From Furcasterigmium furcatum (lineage: Eukaryota; Ascomycota; Sordariomycetes; Glomerellales; Plectosphaerellaceae): 64,000 bases of DNA. Both the position numbers and the translations under genes were made by a program. The notes under the pieces are model-generated. The model saw only the letters and a list, made by a program, of their open reading frames with translations, was not told the DNA's origin and ran no database searches. The DNA is taken from assembly GCA_001599815.1 (NCBI GenBank), contig BCIA01000002.1, positions 6,979,626 to 7,043,625 of the forward strand, in the 5' to 3' direction. Positions 20,603 through 33,292 of the stretch are shown piece after piece. The number at the start of each line of letters is the position of its first letter. Position 1 is the stretch's first letter.

Positions 20603-22527
20603 GGCGGGCAGTGAGGTGCGCCTAGCCTGGCGCGGGGCACTGCTGTATGATGTGATGTTGTTGTAAGAATGGAATTCAGGATCGAGACCTGATCGTCGGC
20701 GCGGTGGCAGCAGCTCCTGTGGCGCGGGGTCGCAAAAGCTCTTCCTTCGTCATCCGAGGGTATCGATGTTGCGGGAGCCGGGTTGGGCCAATATCTCCTT
20801 ATCTTCGATTCCAAAAACCACCACCCCTTCCCGGGAACTTGTCGAGGCGAGCTCTCCGTCGTGGGTGCTGTCGCGACAAGGGGCAAGAGAGCAGAGCGCA
20901 GAAGCGTGAGGAGAGAGAGGTCCAGGGATCGGAGACGATGTTGTTATCGTTATGGGCAGGGTCGATTGTTGATTGCCGTATTTACGGTACCTAGGGAGGG
21001 GTTGCGTAAGTACCGAGCATGCAATGCAGGGCCACGAGGACGGGAGGTCCCTGGGCAGGACGGACGGCGGCACGAGAAGATAAACAAAATCGCCAAGAGC
21101 CGGAGCTTGTCGTAGGGCAGAGCCGGGCTGACCTAGGCAGTCAGTCGGGCGAGACCTATCAAGGGCAGGCAGGCTGTATTTTGGTGTGTGAGGTGACGAG
21201 CGAGACGATCGGATAAAGCCTGTGTTGTGATTCTAGTTGGCGATGGAGCGAACGAACGGGCGGCGGTGGATGGGGGCAGGAAAGCGGGGTGCTTGCAGAT
21301 GGAGGGGAGGAGGGAGGGGGACGACGGGGAGGTGGCCGCTGTGGGATGACGCCTGTTGCTGCCCAGAGCCGCGCCCAAGCTGCTCTGCCGATGCGCTTTG
21401 CAAGCTGTATCGGCTTACCGAGTTTTCGTCATGCCTGCCCGCCCTGAGGTGGTCCCTGCCAGCCCGGGCAGTGCCTGCCTTTGTCCCGCGGGTGGATCTG
21501 TCGAGACTGCCCGTTGTCCTTCAAGTGGAGGCTTCCAGGTTCCACCGCCCGTGTAAAACGAACTCCTTACTGATCATATGTCGTCATCTCGGGCCGGTAC
21601 GAGCTTGAACCTCTCATGAAAAACGACGAGAATATCCCCTTCCAAGTTTCTCTGAAGTATCAGAATGGATTCACCGCGAGGGCTTCCGCTTTAGGGCCCT
21701 GGAACCTAATACTAGTACGTGCATACTGCAGTGAAGCCGTTTCCCGGCGATCATGGCCTGACCTGGGTTTCTGAGACATCTTCACGTCCCGTCCGGGGCA
21801 ATCAATCTCATGCGTCTCGGTGCTCTCATTTTTGCCAACAGATACGTAAGGTACGTACATACATACTCTCTAGCGAGATGGATTCGTTACAGTCATAAGG
21901 TAAGTAGATCCAGTCTCACGCATTCTTGGTCGGACCATTGTCTGCAAAGTCCTACGCCAGGCGGGCCGACTAGCACCTCCTTTTGTGGGTTCGCATTACA
22001 CGAGGCAAGCCATGTTGGCTGTAGGACTTTCACCCTCAGGTCGTCCCGATCAGCCTTTCGCTCAGCCTGGGTACCTGTCACAAATCCCAATTTGCATATG
22101 ACTCTCCCGGCGTTGCTGCTGATAATGGCGAAGATGTCGGGTCGGATTTCGTTCCGGCAACTGCGCCGTCCGAAAGCTTGATCTGGGCTGACACCACACT
22201 GCCACTGTACGACGAGCCAGGCCTCGGCAGCCAAAAATCCCGGGAAGCTTGTTTGTACTCGTTTTTTTTGTTTGGCCGTCTGGCCGCCCTGATATAGGTT
22301 CACAGCCACAAGCCCAGAGCCGCGCCGTCAGAGGCTTGTTCTGATTCCCGTCATCCTGACCGATAACGGCCCAAGCCACAGGGCGCCAAAGCATCGACGT
22401 TGGATGTGTCTGTTGCTCGCGTGAGCGGAAGACGAATGCTTGTATTTTTGGCAATTTACGCCATCTACCCCTAGAAACCCATGCGCCTCTCTATCTAAGC
22501 CGGGTCCCATAACGTGAGATGCCTCTC
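20603..22527. other. Gene-free stretch upstream of PKC1
   Basis: 1.9 kb between the PKC1 start and the stop of the acyl-CoA dehydrogenase. No frame has family support, and the open frames are short and rich in Arg or Gly. It probably holds the PKC1 promoter, a long leader, and the 3' flank of the dehydrogenase. I see no repeat or RNA gene. Confidence 0.5.
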
Positions 22528-23989
22528 TCAGTTGGTGTAGTCTTTCTGGAGCATCTTGGCGATCGTGTTCAGCTGGATATTGCTCGTTCCCTCGTAGATG
22601 GCGCCAATCTTGCTGTCCCTCCAGAACTTCTCGGCGGGGCCCTCGCGGACGAAGCCCATTCCGCCCATCCACTCGATCGCCAGGCCGCTGACTCGTCCCG
22701 CCACCTGCGAGGCGTACAGCTTGGCCATGGCCGCGTCCATGACAAAGTCCTCCCCGGCCTCCTTCTTGCGGGCCGCATTGAAGACCAGGGCGCGCGCGGC
22801 GGCGATCTCCGTGTAGGACTGGGCGATTTGGTGCTGCATGCCCTGGAACTCGCCCACGAGCTTGCCGAACTGCTTACGGTCGTTCCACACGTACCTGCGA
22901 TGCTGGTTAGACGCCCGTCTTTGGACGTGAGCGGACGGGGTTGAGACTTACTTGACTGCGTTCTCCCAGGCGCCGAGGGCCAGGCCGGTCATCTGTGCTG
23001 CGATGCCGATGCGGCCCTCGTTCAGCAGGCTGATGGCGTACTTGTAGCCGTGGCCCCTCTCGCCCAGCAGGTTCTCCTTGGGGATCTCGACGTCGTCCAG
23101 GTTGATGACGCAGGTGCTGCTGGCCTTGATTCCGAGCTTCTTCTCCTTCTTGGCGATGGAGAAGCCAGGGGTGCCCTTCTCGACGATGAACGCCGTGATG
23201 CCCTTGTAGCCCTTGCTCGGGTCCAGGTTGGCGAAGACGATGAAGAAATCGGCCTCCATCGAGTTCGTGATCCACATCTTGCTGCCGGAGATCTTGAAGC
23301 TGTTCTCCGTCTCGACCGCCTTGGTGGCCATGGCGAAGGCGTCGGAGCCGCTGACGGGCTCGCTGAGGCAGAAGCTGCCGACGGTGTTGGTGGCCAGCTT
23401 GGGCAGGTACTTCTTCTTGATCGCCGGCGAGCCGTACTTGATCACGGCCGTGTTGACCAGGGTGTTGTGGACGTCAACCATGACGCTGACGCTGGGGTCG
23501 ACGCGCGCGAGCTCCTCGATGCCGATGATGGCGGCTGTGAAGTTGGCGCCCGCGCCGCCGTACTCCTCCGGGATCTCAATGCCCATGAGGCCCTGCTCGA
23601 ACAGCTGCTCGACGATGGCCGGGTCCATCGCCTCGGCCTCGTCCATGTCGCGGACCTTGGGCTCAATGACCTCGTTGGCGAACTTGTTCACCGTCTCCGC
23701 CATTGCTGCCTCGAGCTCGGAGAGGTGTGTGATGGGCGTCGGCGGGATGTCGGTGATGTCGAGATGGTCGGCACTACGGCGCGGGGCTGTTGTCGAGAGC
23801 TGCCTTGTCGTCCTGAGAGGGCAATGGTCTTAGTGACAAGAAAACTAACTGATTGGAACACGAAACTTACTGCTTGAGAGACGGCACGGCGACTCGGGCG
23901 GACACGCATTGCCTTGGGGTCATCGCAGCAGCAGCAACCCCAGATCCCCTCCGCAGCGCGGGGCGGATGACCCGTGTAAGTGACGACAT
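22528..23989 (-). CDS. Mitochondrial acyl-CoA dehydrogenase, short/branched-chain type
   Basis: Exons 23871-23989, 22952-23812 and 22528-22894 (minus) give 448 residues; introns are 23813-23870 and 22895-22951. Residues 1-45 are Arg/Ala/Ser-rich (RVIRPALRRGS, SARVAVPSL), a mitochondrial presequence. The body has EYGGAGANFTAAI, the FAD/substrate block CLSEPVSGSDAFAM, KMWITNSMEADFFIVFANLDP, and the catalytic-base region AIYEGTSNIQLNTIAK with Glu in YEGTS. It oxidises acyl-CoA to enoyl-CoA with electrons passed to ETF, in beta-oxidation or branched amino-acid breakdown. The pattern is closest to the SBCAD/SCAD group; exact chain preference is inference. Its start faces the S12 gene across 436 bases. 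Confidence 0.93.
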
Positions 23990-24425
23990 GGCGGGCGTTG
24001 CGATGGCAGCTGAAGACAGGAAACAAGGCAGTTTGTTTCTAGAGAAGACACAGAGGACAAAAGAAGAAGTCGTTGCCCGAGAAAATCTGGTTGGAAATAG
24101 TTTGAGATCAAGAGGAGTAGGGACGGGAAGCGATTGATTCGAGAGACATCCAGCTGGGCCGAGCGACTGGGTAATGCCGACATGCCAGCCATTACCTTCA
24201 GCCGAGGATATCCATACCCCAGTGCCCAGGTCGGTCTCCAGATGCATCCGGCGTTTACCCGCCACACATCGCCCGGCACATGTGATCCCAGCTCTCTCGA
24301 CGCCACGTGACGTGAAGGATGGCTTACGTAAGGATGAAGTTTTGGATCTTGAGCTTCAAGGAGAACACTGAGGCAGCTCGACATCGTCCGATCAGTCGAC
24401 GATAGCCACTCAGCCAGTGTCCACC
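23990..24425. other. Divergent promoter between two mitochondrial genes
   Basis: 436 bases separate the starts of the acyl-CoA dehydrogenase and mitochondrial S12. Both products are imported to mitochondria, so a shared promoter is plausible. No specific factor site is asserted. Confidence 0.5.
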
Positions 24426-25014
24426 ATGGCGAGCCAGATCTTCAGGAGGCTTTTTGCCTCTCCTCTTTCGAGGCCGCAATTGTCCACACCAGTATCTGCG
24501 ATCGCGCAGCTCGTCAAGCCGACCCTCTCCTCCCGCCTCTTCTCAACCACCCCTGCCCAGAACGCGACCATCAACCAAGTCGTGCGCGTGAGTTGCCCCG
24601 GCCATTGACTCCCCTGTGCAAGCGCACGATCCTAAAAATTCCTAGGGCTGCCGCTCCGGAAAGCGCGCTCGCCACGCCGTCTCCCCTGCCCTCGCCGAAG
24701 CACACAGGCCGATGCTCAAGGGCGTCTGCATCAAGGTCGGCATCGTGAAGCCGAAGAAGCCCAACTCCGGTCAGCGAAAGACGGCTCGTGTGCGCCTCTC
24801 CAACGGTCGCCATATCACCGCATACATCCCCGGCATGGGCCACAACATCCAGCAGCACAGCGTCGTCCTCGTCCGGGGTGGACGCAGTCAAGATTGTCCC
24901 GGTGTGAGATACCACCTGGTCCGTGGCGCGCTGGATCTGGGCGGTGTCGCGAACAGGGCTACGAGCAGGAGCAAGTACGGTACGCCCAGGCCGAAGAAGG
25001 CCCAGTCGGGTTGA
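24426..25014 (+). CDS. MRPS12: Mitochondrial small-subunit ribosomal protein uS12m
   Basis: Exons 24426-24587 and 24646-25014, intron 24588-24645 (GTGAGT to CCTAG), 176 residues. A presequence (FRRLFASPLSRPQLS, SSRLFSTTP) leads into the universal S12 body: GCRSGKRARHAVSPAL, the decoding-loop block KPKKPNSGQRKTARVRL and RGGRSQDCPGVRYHLVRG. The last is the region that contacts the decoding centre. It acts in the mitochondrial ribosome. The start at 24426 follows a CCACC context and begins the presequence. Confidence 0.95.
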
Positions 25015-25359
25015 GCGCAATACTTGCAGGAGGAGGACGACTACACGAGGCGGAACCATGGCTTGCCGCGACGGCAGGCTGTACACTTATTGTATCAACA
25101 CGCAGCATAATGTAACAGCCACATGTGCTATCATGGCATTAGAATCTGTGCCGTATTGACACTTTTCAATTCCCATTGCTACGGCATAAAATATCAAAAG
25201 TTGCCGATGTGCGCAGAACCCTTGACGCCCACTCCACGTATACGGCTCCTGCTAGCCTCCCGTTCATTCTAGCCCACCAAGCGTGCCAGAGCCGGACGAG
25301 ATCCCTAAGTCGTGAATGTGCATTTTGTTGTACAGTCAGCCCCTGAACTCGGGGGCCCT
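25015..25359. other. Intergenic between convergent genes
   Basis: 3' flanks of MRPS12 and the mannosyltransferase. No gene, repeat or RNA feature seen. Confidence 0.5.
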
Positions 25360-26819
25360 CTAGTCCTTCTGCTTCTCATAGCCTTCCGGCTTCTCCATGC
25401 CGTTGGTCTCGAAGTAACGGCTCGTGCCTGAGAGATGTCAGTTAGCGGGGTACACGAGATGAGGAGAGAGCGCGCTTACAAGAGTAACCCTTCCAGTCGA
25501 AGTTCTTTCCCGGGTCACAATGGCAGCGCAGATCCAGCCTGGTCTGCTCGCCAGTGGGGCAGTGAGTGAAGGGGTTGTGGAAGTAGGAGATGTCGTTGAA
25601 GAAGTGAATCTGGTCCTTGGGAAGGAGAAGACCGGCGGCGATGGAGTGAACAGGGGCGTCTCCCCAGCGCTCGTAGAAGAAGCCGCCATCCTGGTCGAGG
25701 GACTCGAAAAAGTCGATGTAGGCCTTGGACCGAAGCCACTCCAGGTTGCCGACCTCGAAGTTGGACCACTATCATCCTAGTTAGCAGACGCGTCAGGTTT
25801 CGGAGGGACGGAATGAGACGTACGAAGTGGCAGCGGTTGTAGGTCTCTCCGCCGTCATCGCTGAGGAAGGACATCGAGTTGTCCTGGGCAATGTGCTCGG
25901 GGTGGTTCTTCATGAACTTCTTGGTGCTGTCCCACAGGGTGGGGATGGTCTCCTTGTACTCGTACAGACTCAGGACGAAGCTGTACTTCTTGCCGCCCTC
26001 CTTCATGACGCGGAAGGGGTCGTAGTGGACGTCGCAGTGGAGCTCAATAGAGGGCTCGACGCGCCAGTAGTATTCGTAGTTCATCATCAGGGGCTGGCGG
26101 AAGAAGAAGCCGGACTCGAAGCGGCACATGTGGCGGTAGCTGATAGAATCGCCGTAGATGATCTTGCGCTGAGCCATGTCCTCGCGGACCTTGCGGGCCT
26201 TCTCCTGGTCAATCCACTCGGGGAACGACCAGTGCTCCGGGGCGATCTCGCCGTAGTGCGTCTTGCCGGAAACGAGGGAGGTGGTGACCTTCTTGAAGGT
26301 CTCGTCGAAGGGCTTATCGTTCAGGAACACCCAGTCGTAGTTGTAGCGGCGGTTGAAGCGGTCCTCGACCTGACGGATCGACTTGGCGATCTCCCAGACG
26401 TCGGTGTTCCGGGCGAGGGTGACGAATGTGGCATTGACGCGCGGGCCGGGGGCGATGCCGACCAGGTCGTTCCAACCAGGATCGTTGGGGGTCATTGCCA
26501 TCGGATGCTCCTTGGGGTCGTAATCGTTGACTACGGGAGGGCGCTCAGAAGGCGAGAGAGGAGCTTGGGGGGCGCTCTGCTGGTTCTGGGCCGGAGCCGA
26601 AGCACCGCCGCCGTTGAAGACGCCATTCTCGATCCTGGCGCCCTCGTAGCTCGAATGTGTGATGAAGTAGAAGATGGCCAGGCCCTAGGAGAGACGGAAA
26701 CAGTCAGCTTGGGATGGGAGATTGTGGCTGCGGCGCGCCTGTCGAGTCGGGGCGAGGGGCGAACATACAAAGAACGCGAAGAGGATGTATCGCACGTAGC
26801 GAGCTGAGCCGGCCGCCAT
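25360..26819 (-). CDS. Golgi alpha-1,2-mannosyltransferase, Kre2/Mnt1/Ktr family (GT15)
   Basis: Exons 26769-26819, 25824-26684, 25480-25768 and 25360-25427 (minus), 422 residues. The first exon plus the start of the second give a short cytosolic tail and a type II membrane anchor (YILFAFF plus GLAIFYFI). A stem region rich in Gln, Pro and Ala follows, then the GT15 body: NATFVTLARN, YDWVFLNDKPF, CRFESGFFFR, YYWRVEPSIELHCD (metal and donor site), and ERWGDAPVHSIAAGL. Splice junctions rebuild CHFWSNFEVGN, a family landmark. The enzyme adds alpha-1,2-mannose from GDP-mannose to N- or O-glycans in the Golgi. Which Ktr subgroup is not clear. Confidence 0.94.
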
Positions 26820-28967
26820 GATGACGGAGATCGACTGTTGTCGCAAACTCGAAGAAGACGGCGAGGGCTGCGCCGATTGGAGTTGGAGGAGGCGACGTTG
26901 AATACGAAATAACGGTGCTAAAGGAAGGACGCGAAGATGGGTTGTCTGTCCCTGATGATGGAAAGAACAAACACGAGGGCCCAGCTGAAGGAAGAAAGTT
27001 CAGGCCAGCCGATCCCCATCAATTGCCGGGTCGAAGATAGGGGATGGAATTAAGTAAGGGAGTACTGGGTACTTGGTACCTGCTACCTACGCAATGCGAG
27101 ACGTCTCTCGCCTGTGGTGTGGCCTTTGTCTGGGCAGGCTCCGCCGCGGAATCCAATCAATGCGATTCTGGAATGCGAAATGTGCTGAAAAGGGGCTGCA
27201 AGGTTGCAAGGGTGGAGGTGGCTCGTATTACCATTCATCAGGGTATGACGGCGACTTTTTTCTAGGAGCTACTCTGACAAGTACGCACCTATTTTTCGAT
27301 GGTCGTTGCCCGTTTGGCGCCCCCCTGGCAAGTTTCCGGCGTCTCGACAGGGGGTTGAGGCGAGGTGTCAGCGCCGCATCGTCGTGCTAGTGCCGGCCAC
27401 AGCGGACCGCCGACGGGTCGATTCCACGTCAACCACTTCCTGGCATGGCATGCATGGCCCGAGAATCGAGAGGATTTCCGGGTTGCTTCAGGAGCTGAGA
27501 TCTCCATGGGCGCGCTTGCTGACCTCGAGATAATTCGAAGGACCGCCAAGTCGACTTGTCCAGTACATAGCAGTCCCAGGGAGCAACCATCTGAACGGCA
27601 AGGCAGCCGAATCGGCCATGTGTTTCCTGCCCCGGTGCCCCGCCCTCACGATTCCCTTTTTAGCCCTCTTCAGGACGGCGGGGGATCCTCGTTGCTTCCC
27701 GTTTTCCATTCCCGGTCTCGAACACCAGCCGCGGCCCTCCTTCTGGGTTTCCCGTCGTGGATGCGCGGAATGTAGGGTCCTGAGAGACACGGAGGGTGAA
27801 ATGGCGAGAGCTGCATATTTCCCTCGCCCGCCTCTGCCAGCATCATCTTTATGTAGTGCTGTCGCTTCTTCTCCTCCGGTGACTGTAGACTGCCTCAAGT
27901 CCACAAGGCCTATGGGAGCACATATGAAGCCCACCTGATATGCCCTCAGCATGGATCGTAACACCTAAGCTCAGTCTACTTGAATCACATGGCTCAAACA
28001 CACTCGAATATCCAATGTAGTGAGATCCATCTGATTGGCTCTCTCCCAATGGCACTGAATGCATATGGAAGGCTCTGAATGAAGGGACCTGAATATCTAT
28101 CTCCCTCCATCCGCCTCTGATATTCAACGCGATCCATGTCTTCAAGGGAGCCCTCAATGGCTTCATCGAAATACACGTGACCTGGGCGCACGGGCCCTCT
28201 GCTCCCTGTTCCAGCTCCATGAGAAGACGCCGCTGATTGGCCCGGGAGATTCCTGGACTTGAACCACACACCTTGCGTTCACAACCCAAGACGCAGCGCA
28301 TCATCATCTCGGTCCCAGCCTCTTGAGCCTCTGCGCGCACCTTGGACAGCCGCCTCGACCTCTTGCTCCGCACGGCGCATTCTGTTCGCCCTACGCTGCA
28401 TTGTTTGCTAGTCGTCTTTCAGATGCAATAGCAGCGGCCTGTTCGCTTCTTCCACCTTGCTTCCGTTTAGGTTCTCCGACTTTGCGCGGGTTTTCCAATC
28501 CTAGTCGGCTTTGACGACATCATCATGATAGCGTTGAGAGCCGTGCTGCCGAAAGACACCGATCTCTTATTCTCTTAGTGGTGAGTCTTCTTCTTCCTCT
28601 TGGTATCCGCCGGCGGTTTCGTCCCGCACCTGTTCGCGAGCGCCACATCATCACTGCCCCCGAGGTATCAAAACCGCCGAGCTTTGTTAGGCCGCAGAGC
28701 AAAGGCGTGGGTGGGCCCGCGCGCCACGACACTGAGCTCCTGGGCCGCCTCAGTTGAACTTCAACTTCCTTCCACCTCTCCTTCCTCCCGGCAGCTCCCC
28801 TCCAGCCTCCAGCCCTCAATGCTCCGGGACCTTCCTCCCACCTCCCGAACCCGCCTGGATCTGGCGCCCACCATCAATATCCAACCACTTCAAGCTCAGC
28901 AGGAGTGCTAACGTGGAGCCAGTGCCAGAAAAACCGTTTCTCCTTCATCAAATATTCCAACGTTACC
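26820..28967. other. Gene-free stretch upstream of PAT1
   Basis: 2.1 kb between two divergent starts. No frame has family support. A GTGAGT at about 28580 followed by pyrimidine tracts could begin a leader intron of PAT1, but the acceptor cannot be fixed. The run from 28745 to 28965 is C/T-rich, like a transcribed leader. Confidence 0.5.
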
Positions 28968-31549
28968 ATGTCCTTCTTCGGCTTCGACACATCGGGCCGC
29001 CAGCATAATACGGGCGCGCCCGGCTTCTCGCAAGCCCATGACCCCTTCGCCAGCCTGTCGAACCGGAACGACGAGGGGGACGCCCTGGATTTCGACGATA
29101 CCTACGATGGACTGGGCGATCAGCTGGACGAGAGCGGCGATGCCTTCAACGATGATACCTTTGGTGGCGGCGACGCAAAAGTAGCCCCAGCTGCCGTCGG
29201 CAAGGATTTCGACTTCTTCGGCCAGACGGCCAAGGTGTCCGATGCCATCGAAGAGGAGCAGGTTCGCTTCAGCCGCCAGCAGCCCGCTCCCAAGGCCGCC
29301 CCAGTCCCCGTCGAACTTCCCATGTCCGTCCACCCTGTCGTCAACTACTATGCGGCTCAACCGCAGCAGCCGTACCCGCAGCAGTCTTATGCTCCCCGAC
29401 CCGCCCGGTCCGGCTACGAAAAGTACCATGAAGCCGAGCCCATCCCTGATCTCCACGTCGACGCCTCTCTGTGGGGCATGCCAGCGAAGAAGACCGCCGC
29501 CCACGAGCCTTCTCCCCAGCCGCAAGCCCATGCTGTCCCCGCGCCGAGCCGCAAGATTATGAGTTTGGAGGAAGTCGAGGCCGCCATGCGGGAACAGTCC
29601 AAGCGCTCCAGCCAGCCTCCTCCGCCGGAAGGAGTGCCCCAGGAGCAGCACCTGGCCGACTTCTACAACCACCAAGCCGCCCTCCAGCAGCAGCAGCATT
29701 TTATCGATCATCCCGACCAACAGAGGCAACCCCAACCAGGCCCGCATCCTGGTCAGGGCCCACCCGTCACTATACTCCAGCGACCTCAGTCGCTCTCAGC
29801 GAAGCAGCAGCAGCCACCTCCTGGCGGCCCCAGCCCCCAAGCGGCCCAGCACCAGCAGCCTCAACCCCCCGCCGTTCAGCCGACGCAGATTCTCCAGAAC
29901 ACCCAGCGCCTGTCCGGCGACGCCGCTCGGGGCGGCATGCCCTCGCAGCCATCCCACCGATCCCAGGGCTCCGTCGGCCGCGGCCCGCAGCTGACCCCGC
30001 AGCAGCAGCTTGCTCAGCAGCAATATCTTGCCCAGCTGTCCGAGGAGGAGAAGGCTGCATACCTTGATCAAGAGACCAAACGTGCTAAGCGCAACCACAA
30101 GATCTGGCTCTTGTCCAAGGACAACGGCCTCATGACGCCCCAGGACAAGAACTTCGTCACCCGCATTCAGCTCCAGCAGCTTGTATCCGCGACGGGAAAC
30201 CCCTCTGAGAATGGAGGCGAGGGCTCCCTGTCAGAGGACTTCTACTATCAGGTCCTCACGCAGATTCGTGGCGGTCAGCGTCAGAACCCCAACCAACCCC
30301 TCAACAACTTCGCACAGACCTATCTCTTCCAAACAGGAGGCAGACATGGTGGTATGCGCCGTCACGGTCGGGCTGCGGAGAACCACGTTCAGAGAATGGA
30401 ACAACAGGTCCAGCGCGCAGTCGAGGCCGCCAAGAACAAGCCTAAGAACCCACAGCTTGTGATCGCTGGCAGTCTTGGCAAGATCTCGTTCAGCAACGCG
30501 AAGACTCCAAAGCCGCTTCTTAACATCAAGCGGACTGAGAGCGCCGCTGATGCACAGAAGCGAGCGGTCAGCGAAAACTCCCTTGACCGGAAGGCCATCC
30601 TCAAGAACATCGAGCGTGTGTACCAGACGGTCATGCTCATGGAAGACCACGCCCGCCATATGCCACCCCCTCCCAGCAACGGCAACGACGAGGAGTTCCA
30701 CGTCAAGCACCGCGAATGGGTTGACGCGGCCCAGCAGCTCAATGCCAAGCTTTGGGCCCAGTTGAAGGTGCACGAGCCGATACGTGACGGTTCTGTTCAT
30801 CCGTTCATCGCCTTCTTGTCGTTCCCCAAGGGCAAGAAGGTCATTCCCCGCGTGTTCCGTCACACCGACTTCGAGCAGCGCACCACCATCCTCACCATGA
30901 TCGTTTTCCACCTGGATTCGCTCGACGTTGTCCGTGGCGCCCAGCTCACCGACGGTGAGAAGAACCTGAGTGCCCAGCTGCGCGAGAACATCGAGCTCTT
31001 CTCAAACGCTGTCATGCCGAGCCTCTTCGCGTACTTTAATGATACCCAGATTGACATCGTTACTGGCGTGTTGGGTATCATCACCAAGTTGAACGTCGAC
31101 CTCATCGCCAAGACCAGAATCGGCACCAGCATGTTGACGCTCGTTCTCAGCCGCGCCGAGCTGCTGAAGCAGGGCGGCGGCGGCAACCCCCAGCTGTGGA
31201 AGGATTGGTATGTGCCCGCTCTCGATGATCCTTGAATTTTTGCATCTGACCATTCTCTAGGGAACAAACCTTCGACTCGTTCTTCAACGTCCTCGAGCCA
31301 ATCCTCCCCCATATGTTCCCAGGCAGCGTCAACGCTGGTGAAGACGTAATTGTTTGGCAGCTTCTCGCCGCCATCGGAGTTAGTGCGAATCCCGAGCAGC
31401 AGCAGCGCCTTGTGCTTGCGGTCAAGGATCGTGTCCTGGATACCGTCGCCCACGCAAAGACACTGCCTGGTGCGCTTGCCTCGCAGCGCCTCGGCACCGT
31501 CAACTTGTTCATGCACTCTATCGGCCTCGACGTCGATCTGCTGCAGTAA
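28968..31549 (+). CDS. PAT1: mRNA decapping activator Pat1
   Basis: Exons 28968-31207 and 31261-31549, intron 31208-31260 (GTATGT to CTCTAG), 842 residues. The N-terminus MSFFGFDTSG with an acidic, Phe-rich stretch (DFDDTYDGLGDQL, DFDFFGQ) is the Dhh1/DDX6-binding region of the Pat1 family. A long Pro/Gln-rich middle follows, then FVTRIQLQQLVSATG, EDFYYQVLTQIRG and a helical C-terminal repeat domain (KGKKVIPRVFRH) that binds Lsm1-7 and the decapping machinery. It acts in cytoplasmic P bodies. The junction rebuilds Trp between KD and EQTFDSFF. ATG 28968 is the first ATG in the frame; the frame is open to 28905 without one. Confidence 0.94.
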
Positions 31550-32039
31550 GGGGACAGCAAGTATAACGCCAATATTGCTCAGTACAGGCAGATTGCTCGA
31601 GAAGATGAGCGGCCATCTTCGAGCGGAGCTCCACAACCACTCACCTGAATCCGCATACGGCTACAGGCGAAGATCCGGGAGAAAGCGCATGCGGGCGCAG
31701 CTCTACCGGACCACACTGTTTCGAGGCAACACGGATGCGGCCTGTGTTGTCTCGTACTTGGCCGAGGATTCGATCATGGGAGAGGGCTTTTGTGGGTGAG
31801 GCGGGCTCCATGGGGTCTTGCATGTACATTATCATCTCTGCCCGGGGAAAGAAGCCGTAGTTGCGGAGAGGTGCTTCGCTTGGACTCTAGAAGCTAAATC
31901 TGGAATTGTTTGCGTGTAAACCAGTCAGGGCCTCTTCGGGTCTATTGTGTCGAGTTATGACTGTGCCTTGCTCCCCTCGCCAGTGAAACGCCGTTTCGTG
32001 GGTATCATGTCTTGAGCCTGTTAATTACAAGAGCCGTCA
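31550..32039. other. Intergenic between convergent PAT1 and RPC37
   Basis: 3' flanks of the two genes. The Pat1 stop at 31549 and the RPC37 stop at 32040 face each other. No gene seen. Confidence 0.5.
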
Positions 32040-33292
32040 TTAGGTGAGGTCCATCGCGTTCGAGCTTGCGCCGCCCCTGGCGGTCCCGCCTCGGCCTCTC
32101 GCGGAGCCTCCCCTTGCCCGTCCTCTCCGAGAAGCAGCCGCCCTCTTAGTCCCCTCTGCTGCGGCTATCTGGGCCTTCTGCTCAGCCTCTGCAGCCGTCG
32201 CCTCTTCCAGCTTCCTCCTCTCTTCCTTGGTGAGTACCTTCGGCTTGCGGACGCCGCTGACCGCCTCGAGCAGCTGGTCGTCGCCCCAGGCCGTCGAGAG
32301 CTTGGCCACCCTCTCTGCAATGTCCGCGTCTACCACGGCGGCGGTGTCATCGTCCTGGGCCTTTTCCTTCCCCTTGCCTTCCATGTCCTCGTCGCCGTCC
32401 TCGTCCGCCTTGTTGACCTGCTTCTTGAATGCGTCTTTGCCTCCGAGGATCAGGCTCTCCTGGTACACGTCCCACGCGGACTCGTCGTTCTCGTCGGTGA
32501 ACTTGAGCCTGCGCCAGTCCTCCTTCTGCACGGCATGGAGCCGGTCGATCATCGTTTCTGTCGTCGCGACGTTGTTGTCCCCGCCCTGCTTGATGGTCAT
32601 GTGGATGGCCTTCGCGTTGGGGGCGGCGACGGGCCCGGCCGCGCCCGCTGCGTCCTTGGCGGCGTTGCTGGCCGCGAGGCGCTCTTGATGTGCCACGGCG
32701 TCGACGTGGTGGAGCTGTGGCCGGAGGTGGACCAGGTTCGACACAGGGGTGAGATGAAGGTCCTCTGCGTGATGTCAGCGTCCGTCACCTGTCGCCATTC
32801 TTCGGAATAGGGAAACGTACTCCCTTGAAAGACACCAATCATGTACTGCACCTCCTTGTGATCCGGTAGCTGGCCGCCAAGGGTCTGTGTCCGCAGGACC
32901 TTGTCCTGGCGCAGGGCCTCGTTCCAGTCGATGAAGAGGTCATCGTCCCTGTCGTCGCCGCCGCGCTTCTTGCGCTGAGGCGGGGGCGCCCCGACGCCGA
33001 AGCCGCCGGAGAGGCCGTGTGTGCCGCCGGCCTTTGCGGCGAGCGAGTTCTTGAGGTGGCGGCCGTAGTTCATGCCCTTGTCGCGGTCGTAGGACACCAT
33101 GTAGTCCATGGGCACGTCGAGCTCGACCATCCCGGACGCGGTCTTGAGGCGCATCTCGGTCGCCGGCGGCTGGTTCATGTCGGCGCGGTTGGGCTGCTGG
33201 AGGACCCAGAGCTTGCGGCCGTGAGGGAGGGAGGGGTTGAGGAGGACGTCGAAAGACGAGATGATCGGGTCGGTGTCAATGTCTGGCTCCAT
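32040..33292 (-). CDS. RPC37: RNA polymerase III subunit RPC37/RPC5 (Sin-like)
   Basis: Exons 32821-33292 and 32040-32764 (minus), intron 32765-32820 (GTACGT to CGCAG), 398 residues. The TFIIF-like dimerisation region appears as KLWVLQQPNRAD, then MVELDVPMDYMVSYDRDKG and NYGRHLKNS. The junction gives IGVFQGKDLHLTPVSNLVHLR, matching the Rpc37/RPC5 pattern (an added strand ending LVPI, then LKPFFKYID). With Rpc53 this subunit forms a Pol III heterodimer used in termination and reinitiation. A distal region of Lys/Glu coiled coil and an Arg/Gly-rich tail (RRGRARGGSARGRGG) close the protein. The start is ATG 33292; earlier codons in the frame are not ATG. Confidence 0.88.

Noticed and set aside
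25827..26807. 326-residue frame opposite the mannosyltransferase
   Set aside because: Runs across three exons and two introns of the real gene on the other strand; composition typical of an antisense shadow.
28236..28266. T-loop-like GGTTCAAGTCC on the minus strand, as in a tRNA
   Set aside because: No T-stem pairing and no D-arm or acceptor pairing could be assembled around it.
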